Origin: a virus
Strand: one strand, 5' to 3'
Virus record (IMG/VR): IMGVR_UViG_3300032087_006388
Span: 1 to 57,165 of that record
DNA length: 57,165 nt
The translations under genes and the position numbers were made by a program. Below are positions 18,780 through 27,692 of this stretch, piece after piece (positions within the stretch are counted from its first letter, which is position 1; each line of letters starts with the position of its first letter). The notes below the pieces were generated by a model that ran no database searches, had not been told where the DNA came from, and saw only the letters and a program-made list of their open reading frames with translations.

Positions 18780-19386
18780 AACCTAACCGCGAAATATCGC
18801 CCAAATATTTTTCGTATACAATATTGTAACTTGTATGATTGTAATATTTTTTATAATCATCATGATTGCTTGTGTTTAGCTTTTTAAGCAAAGGCCTGTT
18901 GATTCCAATTTTTTCACATATTATACTAAAAGAAGATTCTATTTCCTCAAGTGGAAATACATCTATATTTGTTAGATCATGATCTAGCCATCTAAGTTGA
19001 GGCATTAAATGTTGATATCTCTTGGATATATCTAAATCTTTCAAACGAAGAACAAACTCATAAAATGAAATTTCATTCAGATTCAATTCGTGCATTACAC
19101 GCAAGTCATCTTCTACCATGCCACCACATTTTAAATAATGATATGCACTGACTACCCTATCAAATGGATTTCTAGAAATAGCAAACTGGTAGTAATCCTG
19201 AACTTCTGGGAATTCTTTGTAATATTGACTTTGAAATGCATGTCCATACTTAAAAACATCTTCATCGCAAAAAGGATGTAATGCATCAATAATTGAACAT
19301 CCTCCATTTTTAGGTATATGAACAAAAACAAATTTATATCTATGACTTATCACAATATATGATATATTGTGTTTCATGAATATCAA
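18742..19386 (-). CDS. sulfotransferase family protein 2 (214 aa)
   Basis: FVFVHIPKNGGCSIIDAL (PAPS 5' loop, Lys26) and ISRNPFDRVVSAYHYL (3'-phosphate site, Arg72 and Ser80) are both present. The spacing fits the Sulfotransfer_2 type found in polysaccharide-sulfating enzymes. It overlaps the next gene by 38 nt. Cytosolic, using PAPS supplied by the host, since no PAPS synthase gene is seen in the window. Confidence 0.85.
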   Translation of the reverse strand: MIFMKHNISYIVISHRYKFVFVHIPKNGGCSIIDALHPFCDEDVFKYGHAFQSQYYKEFPEVQDYYQFAISRNPFDRVVSAYHYLKCGGMVEDDLRVMHELNLNEISFYEFVLRLKDLDISKRYQHLMPQLRWLDHDLTNIDVFPLEEIESSFSIICEKIGINRPLLKKLNTSNHDDYKKYYNHTSYNIVYEKYLGDISRLGYEEFSKKRIRFS

Positions 19387-19412
19387 AATTTAAGCCATAC
19401 TTCTCGACAAAT

Positions 19413-20039
19413 TCATCCATAGCCAAATCTTTCAAAATCCTCTTTATATTTAGATATTACCAAGTTTTTAGATTCTTCATTATAATAATCAAGATAATTA
19501 TCTTTTATCGTTCGATTAAAGTGCGGCAAGCTCAACCCTTCTATTTTTGCTTTTTCAAATACATGGTCAATATCATTAGATATATCTTCAAGTTTTCCCA
19601 CAAAATCTACATCCAGGGGTATGAAGTCGCTTTGAGGTTGCCAATGATGGTTGTCTTTTTCATTGGTAAAATTCAAAAAATCAATAAAAGTTAATTCGTT
19701 AGGTTTATCCAAAAATTCTTTCATTTGCTCAACTTTTATTTTTTCATTTTCATTGATGGATTTTCCTGTAAACATTTTGAAATTAGATACCGCTCTCGCA
19801 AAAGGATTTCTGACAAAAGAGAACTTGAAGTATTCGCCAATGGGTCTTTTTGGAGTGGTTAGGCATTGAGCTCTTGAGAATAATAATTTTGTGATTGATG
19901 TAGATGCAACCTTGGGCACATTATAATAAATAATATTTAATTCTTCATCAATATATCTAAATGTATATTTCTTATCTTGTTTTTTTAGATGTTGTGCTGA
20001 AGGACAGGAGCACTTGATAAATTCACATTTTGGATTCAT
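19413..20039 (-). CDS. sulfotransferase family protein 3 (208 aa)
   Basis: 5' loop IIYYNVPKVASTSITKLLFS (Lys43, with the PKVAST variant seen in HNK-1 and chondroitin-type enzymes) and 3' site FVRNPFARAVSNFKMF (Arg77, Ser85). The end FNRTIKDNYLDYYNEESKNLVISKYKEDFERFGYG is the usual family C-terminus. An N-terminal cysteine group (C5, C10, C12) is unusual. Probably sulfates a different position or sugar than its neighbours. Confidence 0.85.
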   Translation of the reverse strand: MNPKCEFIKCSCPSAQHLKKQDKKYTFRYIDEELNIIYYNVPKVASTSITKLLFSRAQCLTTPKRPIGEYFKFSFVRNPFARAVSNFKMFTGKSINENEKIKVEQMKEFLDKPNELTFIDFLNFTNEKDNHHWQPQSDFIPLDVDFVGKLEDISNDIDHVFEKAKIEGLSLPHFNRTIKDNYLDYYNEESKNLVISKYKEDFERFGYG

Positions 20040-20074
20040 TTATAATAATAAATAAATTACGAATAAAATCTATT

Positions 20075-22336
20075 TCAAAAATCAAAATTTGGAAGCTCTG
20101 AAAAATCTCCAGAGAAGTTATACTTTAATTTTTCAAAATCTTTCTTGTAAACATTGTATACAATTTCCTTTTCTTCATTTGAATAATCGTACATCAATGA
20201 CTCAGAGCCTGTTTTTCTGATTTCGGATGTGTTTTTGTATTCAGAAATATTATTCATAATCTTTATATCTCTATCTATAGATTCAACCCTACCTATATAG
20301 TCAAAATCGCCACCTTCTAGAAAATAAATTTGAGGAAAAAAGTGTATTATATTTGTACTAGCATCCCTTATCCCATGATGTAGAAAATCAGAAAATGTGG
20401 CAAAATTATTTAAAAGATGACCTGCATATGCCAAATCATAATTATTAGAAGATCCTCCGTTAATTAAATATTTGTAGGCACTATAACATCTATCAAAAGG
20501 ATTTCTTACTAATGCAAAAACTTTTTTATCTTTAAGATCCTCTTTGCTTAAATCCAAAAATTTACAATGAGAATCTCCAGAGAAAACTCCTATATTTTTT
20601 TTTGTAAAATTCCCTGCACATTTAGGTATATGTATATATACTAATCCATTTTCGGAATCTATCGCATTCTTGATACTTTCTTCTTGACTTGATGTGTTTT
20701 TATTTTTTGAAAGAGATGCGATCAAGGGCTCTCTTTTCTTGCAAGAAGTTTGATATAAATTTGAAATTTCATAAAAATGATCTTTCACAAAAACATCTAT
20801 ATTTTTATTTGTAGAAATTTTTAGATTAAAATCTTTGCAAGAGTCGACGAAATCTATCCCCAGGAATGCTTTTCCAATTTCTGAAAAAATAAAATCTAAT
20901 AGAGGGGGCTCGTATATATTTATATAATTTAATATTTTTAATGTTTTCTTGTAAGCTTCTTGTTTTGGAAAAAAATAACCAGAAAAAATATAAAAAATAG
21001 AATTAATATTTATATATGGGTATGTTTTATTCAAACAACCCATTTTTTGATATTTAAATGCTGCAGAGACTATAGGATTCTCAAGAAAAATAAACGGCCA
21101 AAACCCAACCTTAAATGCTAAAGCTATCTTTTCTAGGTAAAGAGGTACGTCATTATCGAATTTATCGATAAAAAATTGATTGCATTCGATAAATAAAATA
21201 TGAATTTCTTGCTCTAAGTCGATCAATAAATTTAAATCTAAAAAATTCTTTATTTTATATTGATCAACAAGTTTTTGAGAAATAATCAAGTTTAAAAAAA
21301 TAGGTGTATGAGAATTATTCGACGTTAAATTCAATTTAAGAAAAACTGAATCAGGAGCCACTTCAGAATCGTTTGAATAAAATTCATCACAGACTCTATA
21401 AATATTTTTTTGACAAGAGATGTCTGTTTCTTGGTTTAAGTTGAAATAGAGGGGTATTTTAAACTTAGAATTATTTTCAAAATAGTGAATATTATATTCA
21501 TTTATATCAGGCTCTCTGGAAAAGCTTTTCTTTTGATGTAAAATCTTTCCATTATTGTATTGTTTTAAAATATCTTCACTTGAGATAACAAAGTCCCTAG
21601 GGTCACTAATATTCAAAATAAAATCTGTATCTAATGAGATAAAGTGTTTCTCATCCAGATCTTTTGTTACAAGATGTAAAGCAATATCAAAATTAAGATA
21701 TCCGTAATTATTATGCAAATTGTTTTTTATATATTTTTTAGAATTTAATATGGCTTTTTTTGTGGCCAAACTGTTTTTATAAATTGCCACTCCATTTAAA
21801 TGTTCTTTATATGGAGATTGATAGTGACTTTCGACCCGCCCTTTATATTTACTTCCAGCAATATTGAATTCATTTTTAATGCAAAAATCTTCGCAAGTAT
21901 CAAACCAAAAATCACTTAGTGGTCTGGTATCACACTCAAGCATTAAGAAGTATTCATGTTTGCTTTCGAACATTTTTTCCATTGCTTTATAGAAAAGCAA
22001 ATTAGCACCAGAAGTATAACCTAGATCTGGGATATTATCAGGCAATCTTTTTCTAACCCAAGGATACCAAAATAAATCTTCATCCTTTTCGATATTACAA
22101 TTAATTATTGTTAGAGAATTACAGTTCTTTTTATTGTTTATTGATTTTTTAAAAACTTCTAATTTAGAAACTAGTTTTTTTTCATCAAAATTATTTACAA
22201 AAACATATATATCAAAAGATTTTTTTTTACTAGGTTTAGCTTCTAAAAATTCACCCAAACTTTCACTTAGGTCTCCGCTTAAGATTTCTTCTATTGTGCA
22301 TATATAAAACACACATAATGTATCAGACGCAATCAT
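20075..22336 (-). CDS. fused glycosyltransferase-sulfotransferase (753 aa)
   Basis: Two modules are visible. Residues about 1-270 look like a GT-A glycosyltransferase: YFLMLECDTRPLSDFWFD carries a DxD-type acidic motif (ECDTRP), followed by HLNGVAIYKNS. Residues about 565-753 are a sulfotransferase with YIHIPKCAGNFTKKNI and LVRNPFDRCYSAYKYL. The middle 290 residues are helical and unassigned. A single protein that adds and then sulfates a sugar would be efficient and is rare in phages as far as I know. It overlaps the upstream gene by 4 nt. Confidence 0.75.
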   Translation of the reverse strand: MIASDTLCVFYICTIEEILSGDLSESLGEFLEAKPSKKKSFDIYVFVNNFDEKKLVSKLEVFKKSINNKKNCNSLTIINCNIEKDEDLFWYPWVRKRLPDNIPDLGYTSGANLLFYKAMEKMFESKHEYFLMLECDTRPLSDFWFDTCEDFCIKNEFNIAGSKYKGRVESHYQSPYKEHLNGVAIYKNSLATKKAILNSKKYIKNNLHNNYGYLNFDIALHLVTKDLDEKHFISLDTDFILNISDPRDFVISSEDILKQYNNGKILHQKKSFSREPDINEYNIHYFENNSKFKIPLYFNLNQETDISCQKNIYRVCDEFYSNDSEVAPDSVFLKLNLTSNNSHTPIFLNLIISQKLVDQYKIKNFLDLNLLIDLEQEIHILFIECNQFFIDKFDNDVPLYLEKIALAFKVGFWPFIFLENPIVSAAFKYQKMGCLNKTYPYININSIFYIFSGYFFPKQEAYKKTLKILNYINIYEPPLLDFIFSEIGKAFLGIDFVDSCKDFNLKISTNKNIDVFVKDHFYEISNLYQTSCKKREPLIASLSKNKNTSSQEESIKNAIDSENGLVYIHIPKCAGNFTKKNIGVFSGDSHCKFLDLSKEDLKDKKVFALVRNPFDRCYSAYKYLINGGSSNNYDLAYAGHLLNNFATFSDFLHHGIRDASTNIIHFFPQIYFLEGGDFDYIGRVESIDRDIKIMNNISEYKNTSEIRKTGSESLMYDYSNEEKEIVYNVYKKDFEKLKYNFSGDFSELPNFDF

Positions 22337-22908
22337 TCAAAATTGTAGTCACAGACTTCGATTAAATCTTTATTTTTTTCAAAAACATCGATGAATAGTT
22401 TTTCGTTATACATATTTTTATAATTAAATTTGACAAAATTTAAGGGTGGGATAGATTTAAAATGAACTCCAATTACTTCTCCTAGAGCCTTAATATCTTC
22501 TTTGTAATTTTCGGCCCTAATAAAATATTTATCCATGTACAAGTAGGGAGGCTTCCAGTGTTCCGTTGTTTTATATTTTATATAATCATCAAAGCTTGAA
22601 ATTTTTAATTTAACTTGTTTTTTACCAGTATTATACCCAATGTATCCATTTCCATTTTTGCGAAAAAAATTATAATTATAAGCTATATACTTCCAGGGAT
22701 TTCCTACTATATAAACAAGTCTATAATTTCGGAAATCTTTGATTTTTTCTTTTATAAAATTTAATGTTATGTAATCATCTGGAAAGTTTGAAAATGTGAT
22801 TTGATTGTTTATAGATGAAGATATATAAGAAATTATGTTCAAACTTCGATTATCAAAAGGAATCTTGTTAATCAAGATAATTTTGTATTGTTCGGAAAAT
22901 AAAATCAT
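22333..22908 (-). CDS. degenerate sulfotransferase-like protein (191 aa)
   Basis: The overall order matches its neighbours: a hydrophobic start, YIVGNPWKYIAYNYNFF in place of VRNPWDRAVSLYHY, KYFIRAENYKEDI in place of the usual FI-x-x-E-x-L-x-x-DF, and the C-terminal MYNEKLFIDVFEKNKDLIEVCDYNFE. But the PAPS 5' loop is reduced to INKIPFDNRSLN, and the Arg of the 3' site is Gly. It is probably catalytically dead, or binds something other than PAPS. Start and stop overlap its neighbours, so the frame is intact. Confidence 0.55.
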   Translation of the reverse strand: MILFSEQYKIILINKIPFDNRSLNIISYISSSINNQITFSNFPDDYITLNFIKEKIKDFRNYRLVYIVGNPWKYIAYNYNFFRKNGNGYIGYNTGKKQVKLKISSFDDYIKYKTTEHWKPPYLYMDKYFIRAENYKEDIKALGEVIGVHFKSIPPLNFVKFNYKNMYNEKLFIDVFEKNKDLIEVCDYNFE

Positions 22909-22909
22909 A

Positions 22910-23650
22910 CTAAAATAAACCTCTTTCTATGGAGTCATGTATTATAACTGAATTGATCATTCTTTCAAGACAAAATGGAAGGCATGGAAAATATTCCAAG
23001 CCAGTAGATTGAATGAAAGAATTGCTGGGTTTAAAAGTTTCAAAATTTTCATCACCCTCGTGAGGATTCACATAATAAGACTCCTTGTTCATTATAAAAT
23101 TCACACGCGAATCTGAATAGTACAGTTCAAGAATAGGGCCGATAATTTTTTTAAAAAAATTAATATAGAAATCAGATCTAGCGACCCAGAAGTTACAATA
23201 AATTGGGTTTTTGATTAAAGTCAGTTCTCGCGTGATAAATTCTTTTTCAAATATATTATGTTGATATAATTTTTTTAATAAATCAAAATAGTGAATTCTG
23301 ATTTCGGGGTGGTCATCAAAAATGTCTTGAATTTTATCTGTTTTTTTATTTGGAAATATTTTGTAGTTATTTATCTTTGGTGAGATTATGGATGCTTGCG
23401 GGTTTTTATCTATAGCTTTTTCTATGGTTTTTAGAGAGTAATTCTTTAGCTTATTTCCCACAGAATGAGAGAAAAAACCTATCCATTCAGAATCAACATT
23501 CCATTTCTCATTTTTCAGGAAATGAAAAATAATTTCTGATTCAAATCCTGGAAAATGAAAGTCATTTCTGAGCCAAACAAAATCTTTATCAAGACTTGCC
23601 TCTTGGTCTTCCTTGTAATATATTTGATATATCTTTAACTTTTCTTTCAT
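22910..23650 (-). CDS. glycosyltransferase-like protein of unknown type (246 aa)
   Basis: Segments such as WIGFFSHSVGNKL, the YCNFWVARSDFYINF stretch and YFPCLPFCLERMINSV recall bacterial glycan-synthesis glycosyltransferases of the DUF4422/rhamnan type, in which CNMFIM-x-x-x-x-F and a P-x-x-ERL element recur. The match is by eye only. Neighbouring genes on both sides encode sulfotransferase-like proteins, and it overlaps the upstream one by 4 nt. Confidence 0.45.
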   Translation of the reverse strand: MKEKLKIYQIYYKEDQEASLDKDFVWLRNDFHFPGFESEIIFHFLKNEKWNVDSEWIGFFSHSVGNKLKNYSLKTIEKAIDKNPQASIISPKINNYKIFPNKKTDKIQDIFDDHPEIRIHYFDLLKKLYQHNIFEKEFITRELTLIKNPIYCNFWVARSDFYINFFKKIIGPILELYYSDSRVNFIMNKESYYVNPHEGDENFETFKPSNSFIQSTGLEYFPCLPFCLERMINSVIIHDSIERGLF

Positions 23651-24540
23651 TTTGATAATTCTTCAATTAATTTATAATCATACCTGCAATAATTCTTGAA
23701 ACTATTTTGAGTACTTTGACTCAATTCATTCCATTTAAAATCTATTTTTTGGGAGGTTTTGTTTTTGCTTAAATTTAAATAAGAGTCGGGAACCATCTTA
23801 GTTGAAATACCATAACAGATTGAGAATATTTCATCAATAAAATCATGCAGGTTATTTTTGCCTAAAACATGACATCTTATGCCCCTTAATACCTTCAATG
23901 TATGATTGAAGTCATCATCTGTAATTAGAAGATCGTCATGCAATCCGCAGACAGATCTTATGACATAAGAATCCTCAACTGCATAACTTCTTAAATATGT
24001 TTCAATGGTTAAACCATCATAAATATTGTGAGTTTTTTCATGAATTGAATCACTTGATTGCAAGTAAGAGAATAAAGAAAGCGCTCTATCAAAAGGGTCT
24101 CTCAATATTGTAAAGTAACAAAGCTTTTTCTTTACAATTTTAGCAATATTATCTGCAAAGATGAAGTTATTTAAAAATGAATTACCTACTGGATCAAATG
24201 TAATAGAAAATAAATGCAAATTTTTACATTTTAAATTCTCAAAAAACACATCCTCAGAAATTCTGTCTACATGAGGATTTGATTCAACCTCTAACTTGAA
24301 GTCATTAGAATTTGCATGTATATTATTAGGGCTAATAACACAACAAGTAGACTGGCCACCACCTTTTAAGTCTACTATACATTTTCTGATTTGTTTATTT
24401 GTTGACACAGACTGCTTATCGAATTTTCCATTTTCGCAGTGGTAAAAATTATTAAATGTTTGCATCCAGCTTAGCATATATGTACCCGCATTTTTAGGTA
24501 TATGAATGTATACAGGTAGAAATATAGGGCTAGAAATCAT
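23647..24540 (-). CDS. sulfotransferase family protein 5 (297 aa)
   Basis: 5' loop VYIHIPKNAGTYML (Lys16) near the N-terminus and 3' site ILRDPFDRALSLFSYL (Arg147, Ser155). A long insert of about 130 residues between them makes it larger than its neighbours and may shape a different acceptor pocket. Its start overlaps the terminase stop by ATGA, so it is translated with the terminase and must be expressed during assembly. Confidence 0.85.
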   Translation of the reverse strand: MISSPIFLPVYIHIPKNAGTYMLSWMQTFNNFYHCENGKFDKQSVSTNKQIRKCIVDLKGGGQSTCCVISPNNIHANSNDFKLEVESNPHVDRISEDVFFENLKCKNLHLFSITFDPVGNSFLNNFIFADNIAKIVKKKLCYFTILRDPFDRALSLFSYLQSSDSIHEKTHNIYDGLTIETYLRSYAVEDSYVIRSVCGLHDDLLITDDDFNHTLKVLRGIRCHVLGKNNLHDFIDEIFSICYGISTKMVPDSYLNLSKNKTSQKIDFKWNELSQSTQNSFKNYCRYDYKLIEELSK

Positions 24541-26408
24541 TTTATAAACATAGGTGTAAATGAAGGTTGAGTTTTTTCTTCATTCAAATTCATCATATCA
24601 TGATAAATTTTACTCATCCAATTTCCAAGAACTAATGCAGAATAACTATCTTTTCTTGCCTTATTGGGGCCCGTAGTTCTTTTTAATGTATCAGGAAGGT
24701 CAAAGGTTTGAGTGCCCTGAGAAGTGGTTTTAATTTGTATTAATGCACATTCAGCTTTCGTGAGATTAATCATATCATTCTGATGCTCCACAAAGTCTAT
24801 CATTAAAGAACCGCTATTTTGTTTTTCTTCTAGTTCTGCAGTATTGATAAACTTTAAATCGGTGATTGGTATTTTTTTTCGTATTTGATTGGTGTAAGAT
24901 TCATTAATCGCTCTAGAAGCAAATAAAATTCGCTTATGGTCAAAGTTTGCCTGAAGCAATTCGTTCGCAATACGAATCCAAGAACTTGTAGGCTTTCTTA
25001 AGATGCAATATTTATATTGATTTGGATCATACTCATTTCTTGCATTCCTTAGGTCATCTGAATAATTTTCTGGTCGTTCAAAATCAGAAGATAGCATCTT
25101 GATCGAAATTTGACTCTGCTTAAAGATTTGGCTTTCATTACATGCATTAATAAATTGAACTCCTCCATTATAATCCCCAACCATAGCTACAATATTAAAA
25201 TGTTTTATTAAATAATGAAAATATTTTATATGATGTTTAAGGTTAGTTCCAGCAAGTGCATAGCTATGAACAAGGGTGCTAATTCCGCTCTCTTTATTTA
25301 ATTTAAAAACTTGGATAGCGAAATCATCTGAACTTTCTGACTCGGCCCAACTTGGGTCAAAGGCAAGCAAATACTGATCTCCAGGGTTACCCGAAACTTC
25401 CACAGAAGGTGCGTCTCCATCAGGTATTGTACATGCAGCCATCCTTGATGTTTTAAAGTAACCAGAACTATCATCTGTGAAAATTGCTCCAAACTCTCTA
25501 TCGAACTGAGATTGACTCATTGTGGCTTTTGATTGCATGATCAAATTTTCATCATATAACTTCTTAGGGGCACAATCATAACTAAACTGCATAATGCATC
25601 TAGTAGCATTGCCATCTTCTTCTATTTTTTTGTCAATCAGGAGTTCGAATTGTTCATATAGCTTATACAAATATTCAAATTTATAACTAGCAGAAGACAA
25701 GGCTATAAGTTTATTATTTGGCCACACGTACCTATCTTCTTCTTTCATTTTGCCTTTTTCTATTAATTCACTCTCTATATTATAAAGCCTTTCTCTTTCA
25801 ACAGGATTTTCTACAACAGAAAGAAATGGCACAATAACTTCGTTATAAATTCTTTCGGGCATCAACAGAAATTCGTCAATTATTATTCTATGAAATCTAA
25901 ATCCACGCAATTTTGATCCGTCACCAAGAGGCAGTGCTCTTATCCGCGATGAGCCGATTTCCATTAACCATTCATCATTGCTTTTTGACTTGTGAGTAAT
26001 GCATTGGGCTAAAAGACTTGCCTCTGGTTTTGCGGCTATATCTTCTATTTTTTTAAAAATCATTTTAGACTGCCTAAATGATTTTGATAGAATACCTATT
26101 TCAACCCCTTGGTTTAAAATGGCATCTAAAAAAGCATAAATGCCTGTGGTGAAAGATTTAGACATACCTCGTGACCATACCCCTAATGTATAGTCAGTCT
26201 CAAACATTGCCTTTATTGCCATATGTTGAAACGGGAATAATTCAACACCCGCTATAAGGCTAGTAGTGAATGTAATATTTTCTTTTAAAAATTTATAGAG
26301 AAGCACCTTGGCCTCTTCTTCGTCTTCAATGTATCCTTGAATCTTGGAAAGTTCTTCGTTGAATTTTTCCTTTTTTTTTCTGGATTGAAGACCTTCTTCC
26401 CAGCTCAT
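24537..26408 (-). CDS. terL: terminase large subunit (623 aa)
   Basis: Packaging motor with ATPase and nuclease. Walker A is in GVWSRGMSKSFTTG (residues 76-89), Walker B in RIIIDEFLLMP (174-184), and the coupling motif is near LIALSSASY (234-242). The C-terminal RNase H-like nuclease has Asp351 in YLLAFDPSWAE and Asp412 in VAMVGDYNGG. The length is normal for the family. Its start overlaps the preceding stop (TAATG) and its stop overlaps the first sulfotransferase gene. Confidence 0.95.
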   Translation of the reverse strand: MSWEEGLQSRKKKEKFNEELSKIQGYIEDEEEAKVLLYKFLKENITFTTSLIAGVELFPFQHMAIKAMFETDYTLGVWSRGMSKSFTTGIYAFLDAILNQGVEIGILSKSFRQSKMIFKKIEDIAAKPEASLLAQCITHKSKSNDEWLMEIGSSRIRALPLGDGSKLRGFRFHRIIIDEFLLMPERIYNEVIVPFLSVVENPVERERLYNIESELIEKGKMKEEDRYVWPNNKLIALSSASYKFEYLYKLYEQFELLIDKKIEEDGNATRCIMQFSYDCAPKKLYDENLIMQSKATMSQSQFDREFGAIFTDDSSGYFKTSRMAACTIPDGDAPSVEVSGNPGDQYLLAFDPSWAESESSDDFAIQVFKLNKESGISTLVHSYALAGTNLKHHIKYFHYLIKHFNIVAMVGDYNGGVQFINACNESQIFKQSQISIKMLSSDFERPENYSDDLRNARNEYDPNQYKYCILRKPTSSWIRIANELLQANFDHKRILFASRAINESYTNQIRKKIPITDLKFINTAELEEKQNSGSLMIDFVEHQNDMINLTKAECALIQIKTTSQGTQTFDLPDTLKRTTGPNKARKDSYSALVLGNWMSKIYHDMMNLNEEKTQPSFTPMFIK

Positions 26409-26773
26409 TATTCTCTATATATGCGTTTCCATGTAAAATGCTCAGGATCTACTTCGTTAACTAAGAATTCTAAAAATTCATTAGTTTTAAATCCAATACA
26501 TGAATGTATATTTAAATAAGCATTTTTTGTTTTTTGAACAAAATGACCTGTGATTAAAATGTTCTGACCTTCATGAACTACACGAAATCCTTTCATGTCT
26601 TCATTATGTTTTCCGAATTCAGTGACGACACCCATAACCTCTGTGTTAGGATCTAATTTTTCGTTTATTTTTTGAGCTAAATTTTTTATAGCTTTATCTT
26701 TAAAGAAAGAAGCTTTTATATTTTTTAGATCTACACAAAGGTCTATAGACCATAAGGTTTTATTTTCTTTCAT
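26408..26773 (-). CDS. protein of unknown function (121 aa)
   Basis: A lysine-rich first part is followed by beta-like segments (VMGVVTEFGKHNEDMKGFRVVHEGQNILITGHFV). No family recognised. It lies between the ERCC4 nuclease gene (14-nt overlap) and the large terminase (1-nt overlap), which suggests a role in DNA packaging or processing by position only. Confidence 0.6.
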   Translation of the reverse strand: MKENKTLWSIDLCVDLKNIKASFFKDKAIKNLAQKINEKLDPNTEVMGVVTEFGKHNEDMKGFRVVHEGQNILITGHFVQKTKNAYLNIHSCIGFKTNEFLEFLVNEVDPEHFTWKRIYRE

Positions 26774-27692
26774 AATGTTTGTTTAAAAAATATTGCACAT
26801 CTACTTTCCATAGTTTTTTCCCATAGAATAATATTCGAGGAATCATATTTTTCAACTCAGAACGATTATTTAAAAATAAAATCTGCAAGCAATCTTGATA
26901 GTTTTGTGCCAAAACTTTTGTGTTATGCCAAATGTATGGCATCTTGGATTTATGCGGAGAAAATAGATTATTTTTATTTATAGATTCTATACTGCTTTCT
27001 ACAGCCATAAAGATATAAGAGTTGAAACTGCGAGCCCTATCAAGTTCTCGCTTAAATCTATCAAAATTATTCCCACTCATTGTGGACTTAAAGTCCTGCT
27101 CACTTTTTCTGTCAATAAAAGTGTAATCGTACAGTTCTCCGCCTACGGCATAATCTCCAAAATCAAGCTTCATAATTTGAGAATTTTTATATTTTATAGG
27201 CTTCTGCTCTCTACTGTCAATAAAAATATTAAACTCATCATTGTACTCAAAATCAAAAAAATCGCTTGGGATAGGTTTAGAAAAATTAAAATTTAAATTT
27301 AAATTTTTACAGTAAGAAACATAACTTTTAAAAAAATATTTGTATAAATTTATGTCAGGAAGACTTGACAAATTTAATTCGATAGAACATAAAGCATTTT
27401 TTATTTGCTTTTCTTTTATTCTTTTTTTATATAAATTATCTATGTAATCAGCGGCGACATTATTATCGGTGGTCATCAGCCATTCGTTCATTTCTTCATC
27501 GCTTGAAAAATTTGTATCAAAATAGTCTTTTATATTTTTGAATTTTATTTTTTTGTTATAAAGTTTTGAAAATCTAGGGTAGAATTTCTCATAATATTTT
27601 TTTTGAGAGATTTTATGAGTTCGTGAAAGGTGAGCGTGCAAACCCTTATGCGAAGAAAAAGATTTATCACAAAGTTTGCATTCGAGATTCAT
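26760..27692 (-). CDS. C2H2 zinc finger plus ERCC4-type nuclease (310 aa)
   Basis: Residues 5-26 form a classical zinc finger: Cys5, Cys8, His21, His26 with C-x2-C-x12-H-x4-H spacing. Residues 153-215 carry the ERCC4 (XPF-type) nuclease motif: IFIDSRE (Asp158, Arg160, Glu161), FGDYAVGG, and FIDRKSEQDF (Arg194, Lys195, Asp199). This family cleaves branched or flap DNA. The position before the terminase suggests processing of replication branches before packaging. The stop/start contact with the upstream gene is one base. Confidence 0.85.
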   Translation of the reverse strand: MNLECKLCDKSFSSHKGLHAHLSRTHKISQKKYYEKFYPRFSKLYNKKIKFKNIKDYFDTNFSSDEEMNEWLMTTDNNVAADYIDNLYKKRIKEKQIKNALCSIELNLSSLPDINLYKYFFKSYVSYCKNLNLNFNFSKPIPSDFFDFEYNDEFNIFIDSREQKPIKYKNSQIMKLDFGDYAVGGELYDYTFIDRKSEQDFKSTMSGNNFDRFKRELDRARSFNSYIFMAVESSIESINKNNLFSPHKSKMPYIWHNTKVLAQNYQDCLQILFLNNRSELKNMIPRILFYGKKLWKVDVQYFLNKHYERK

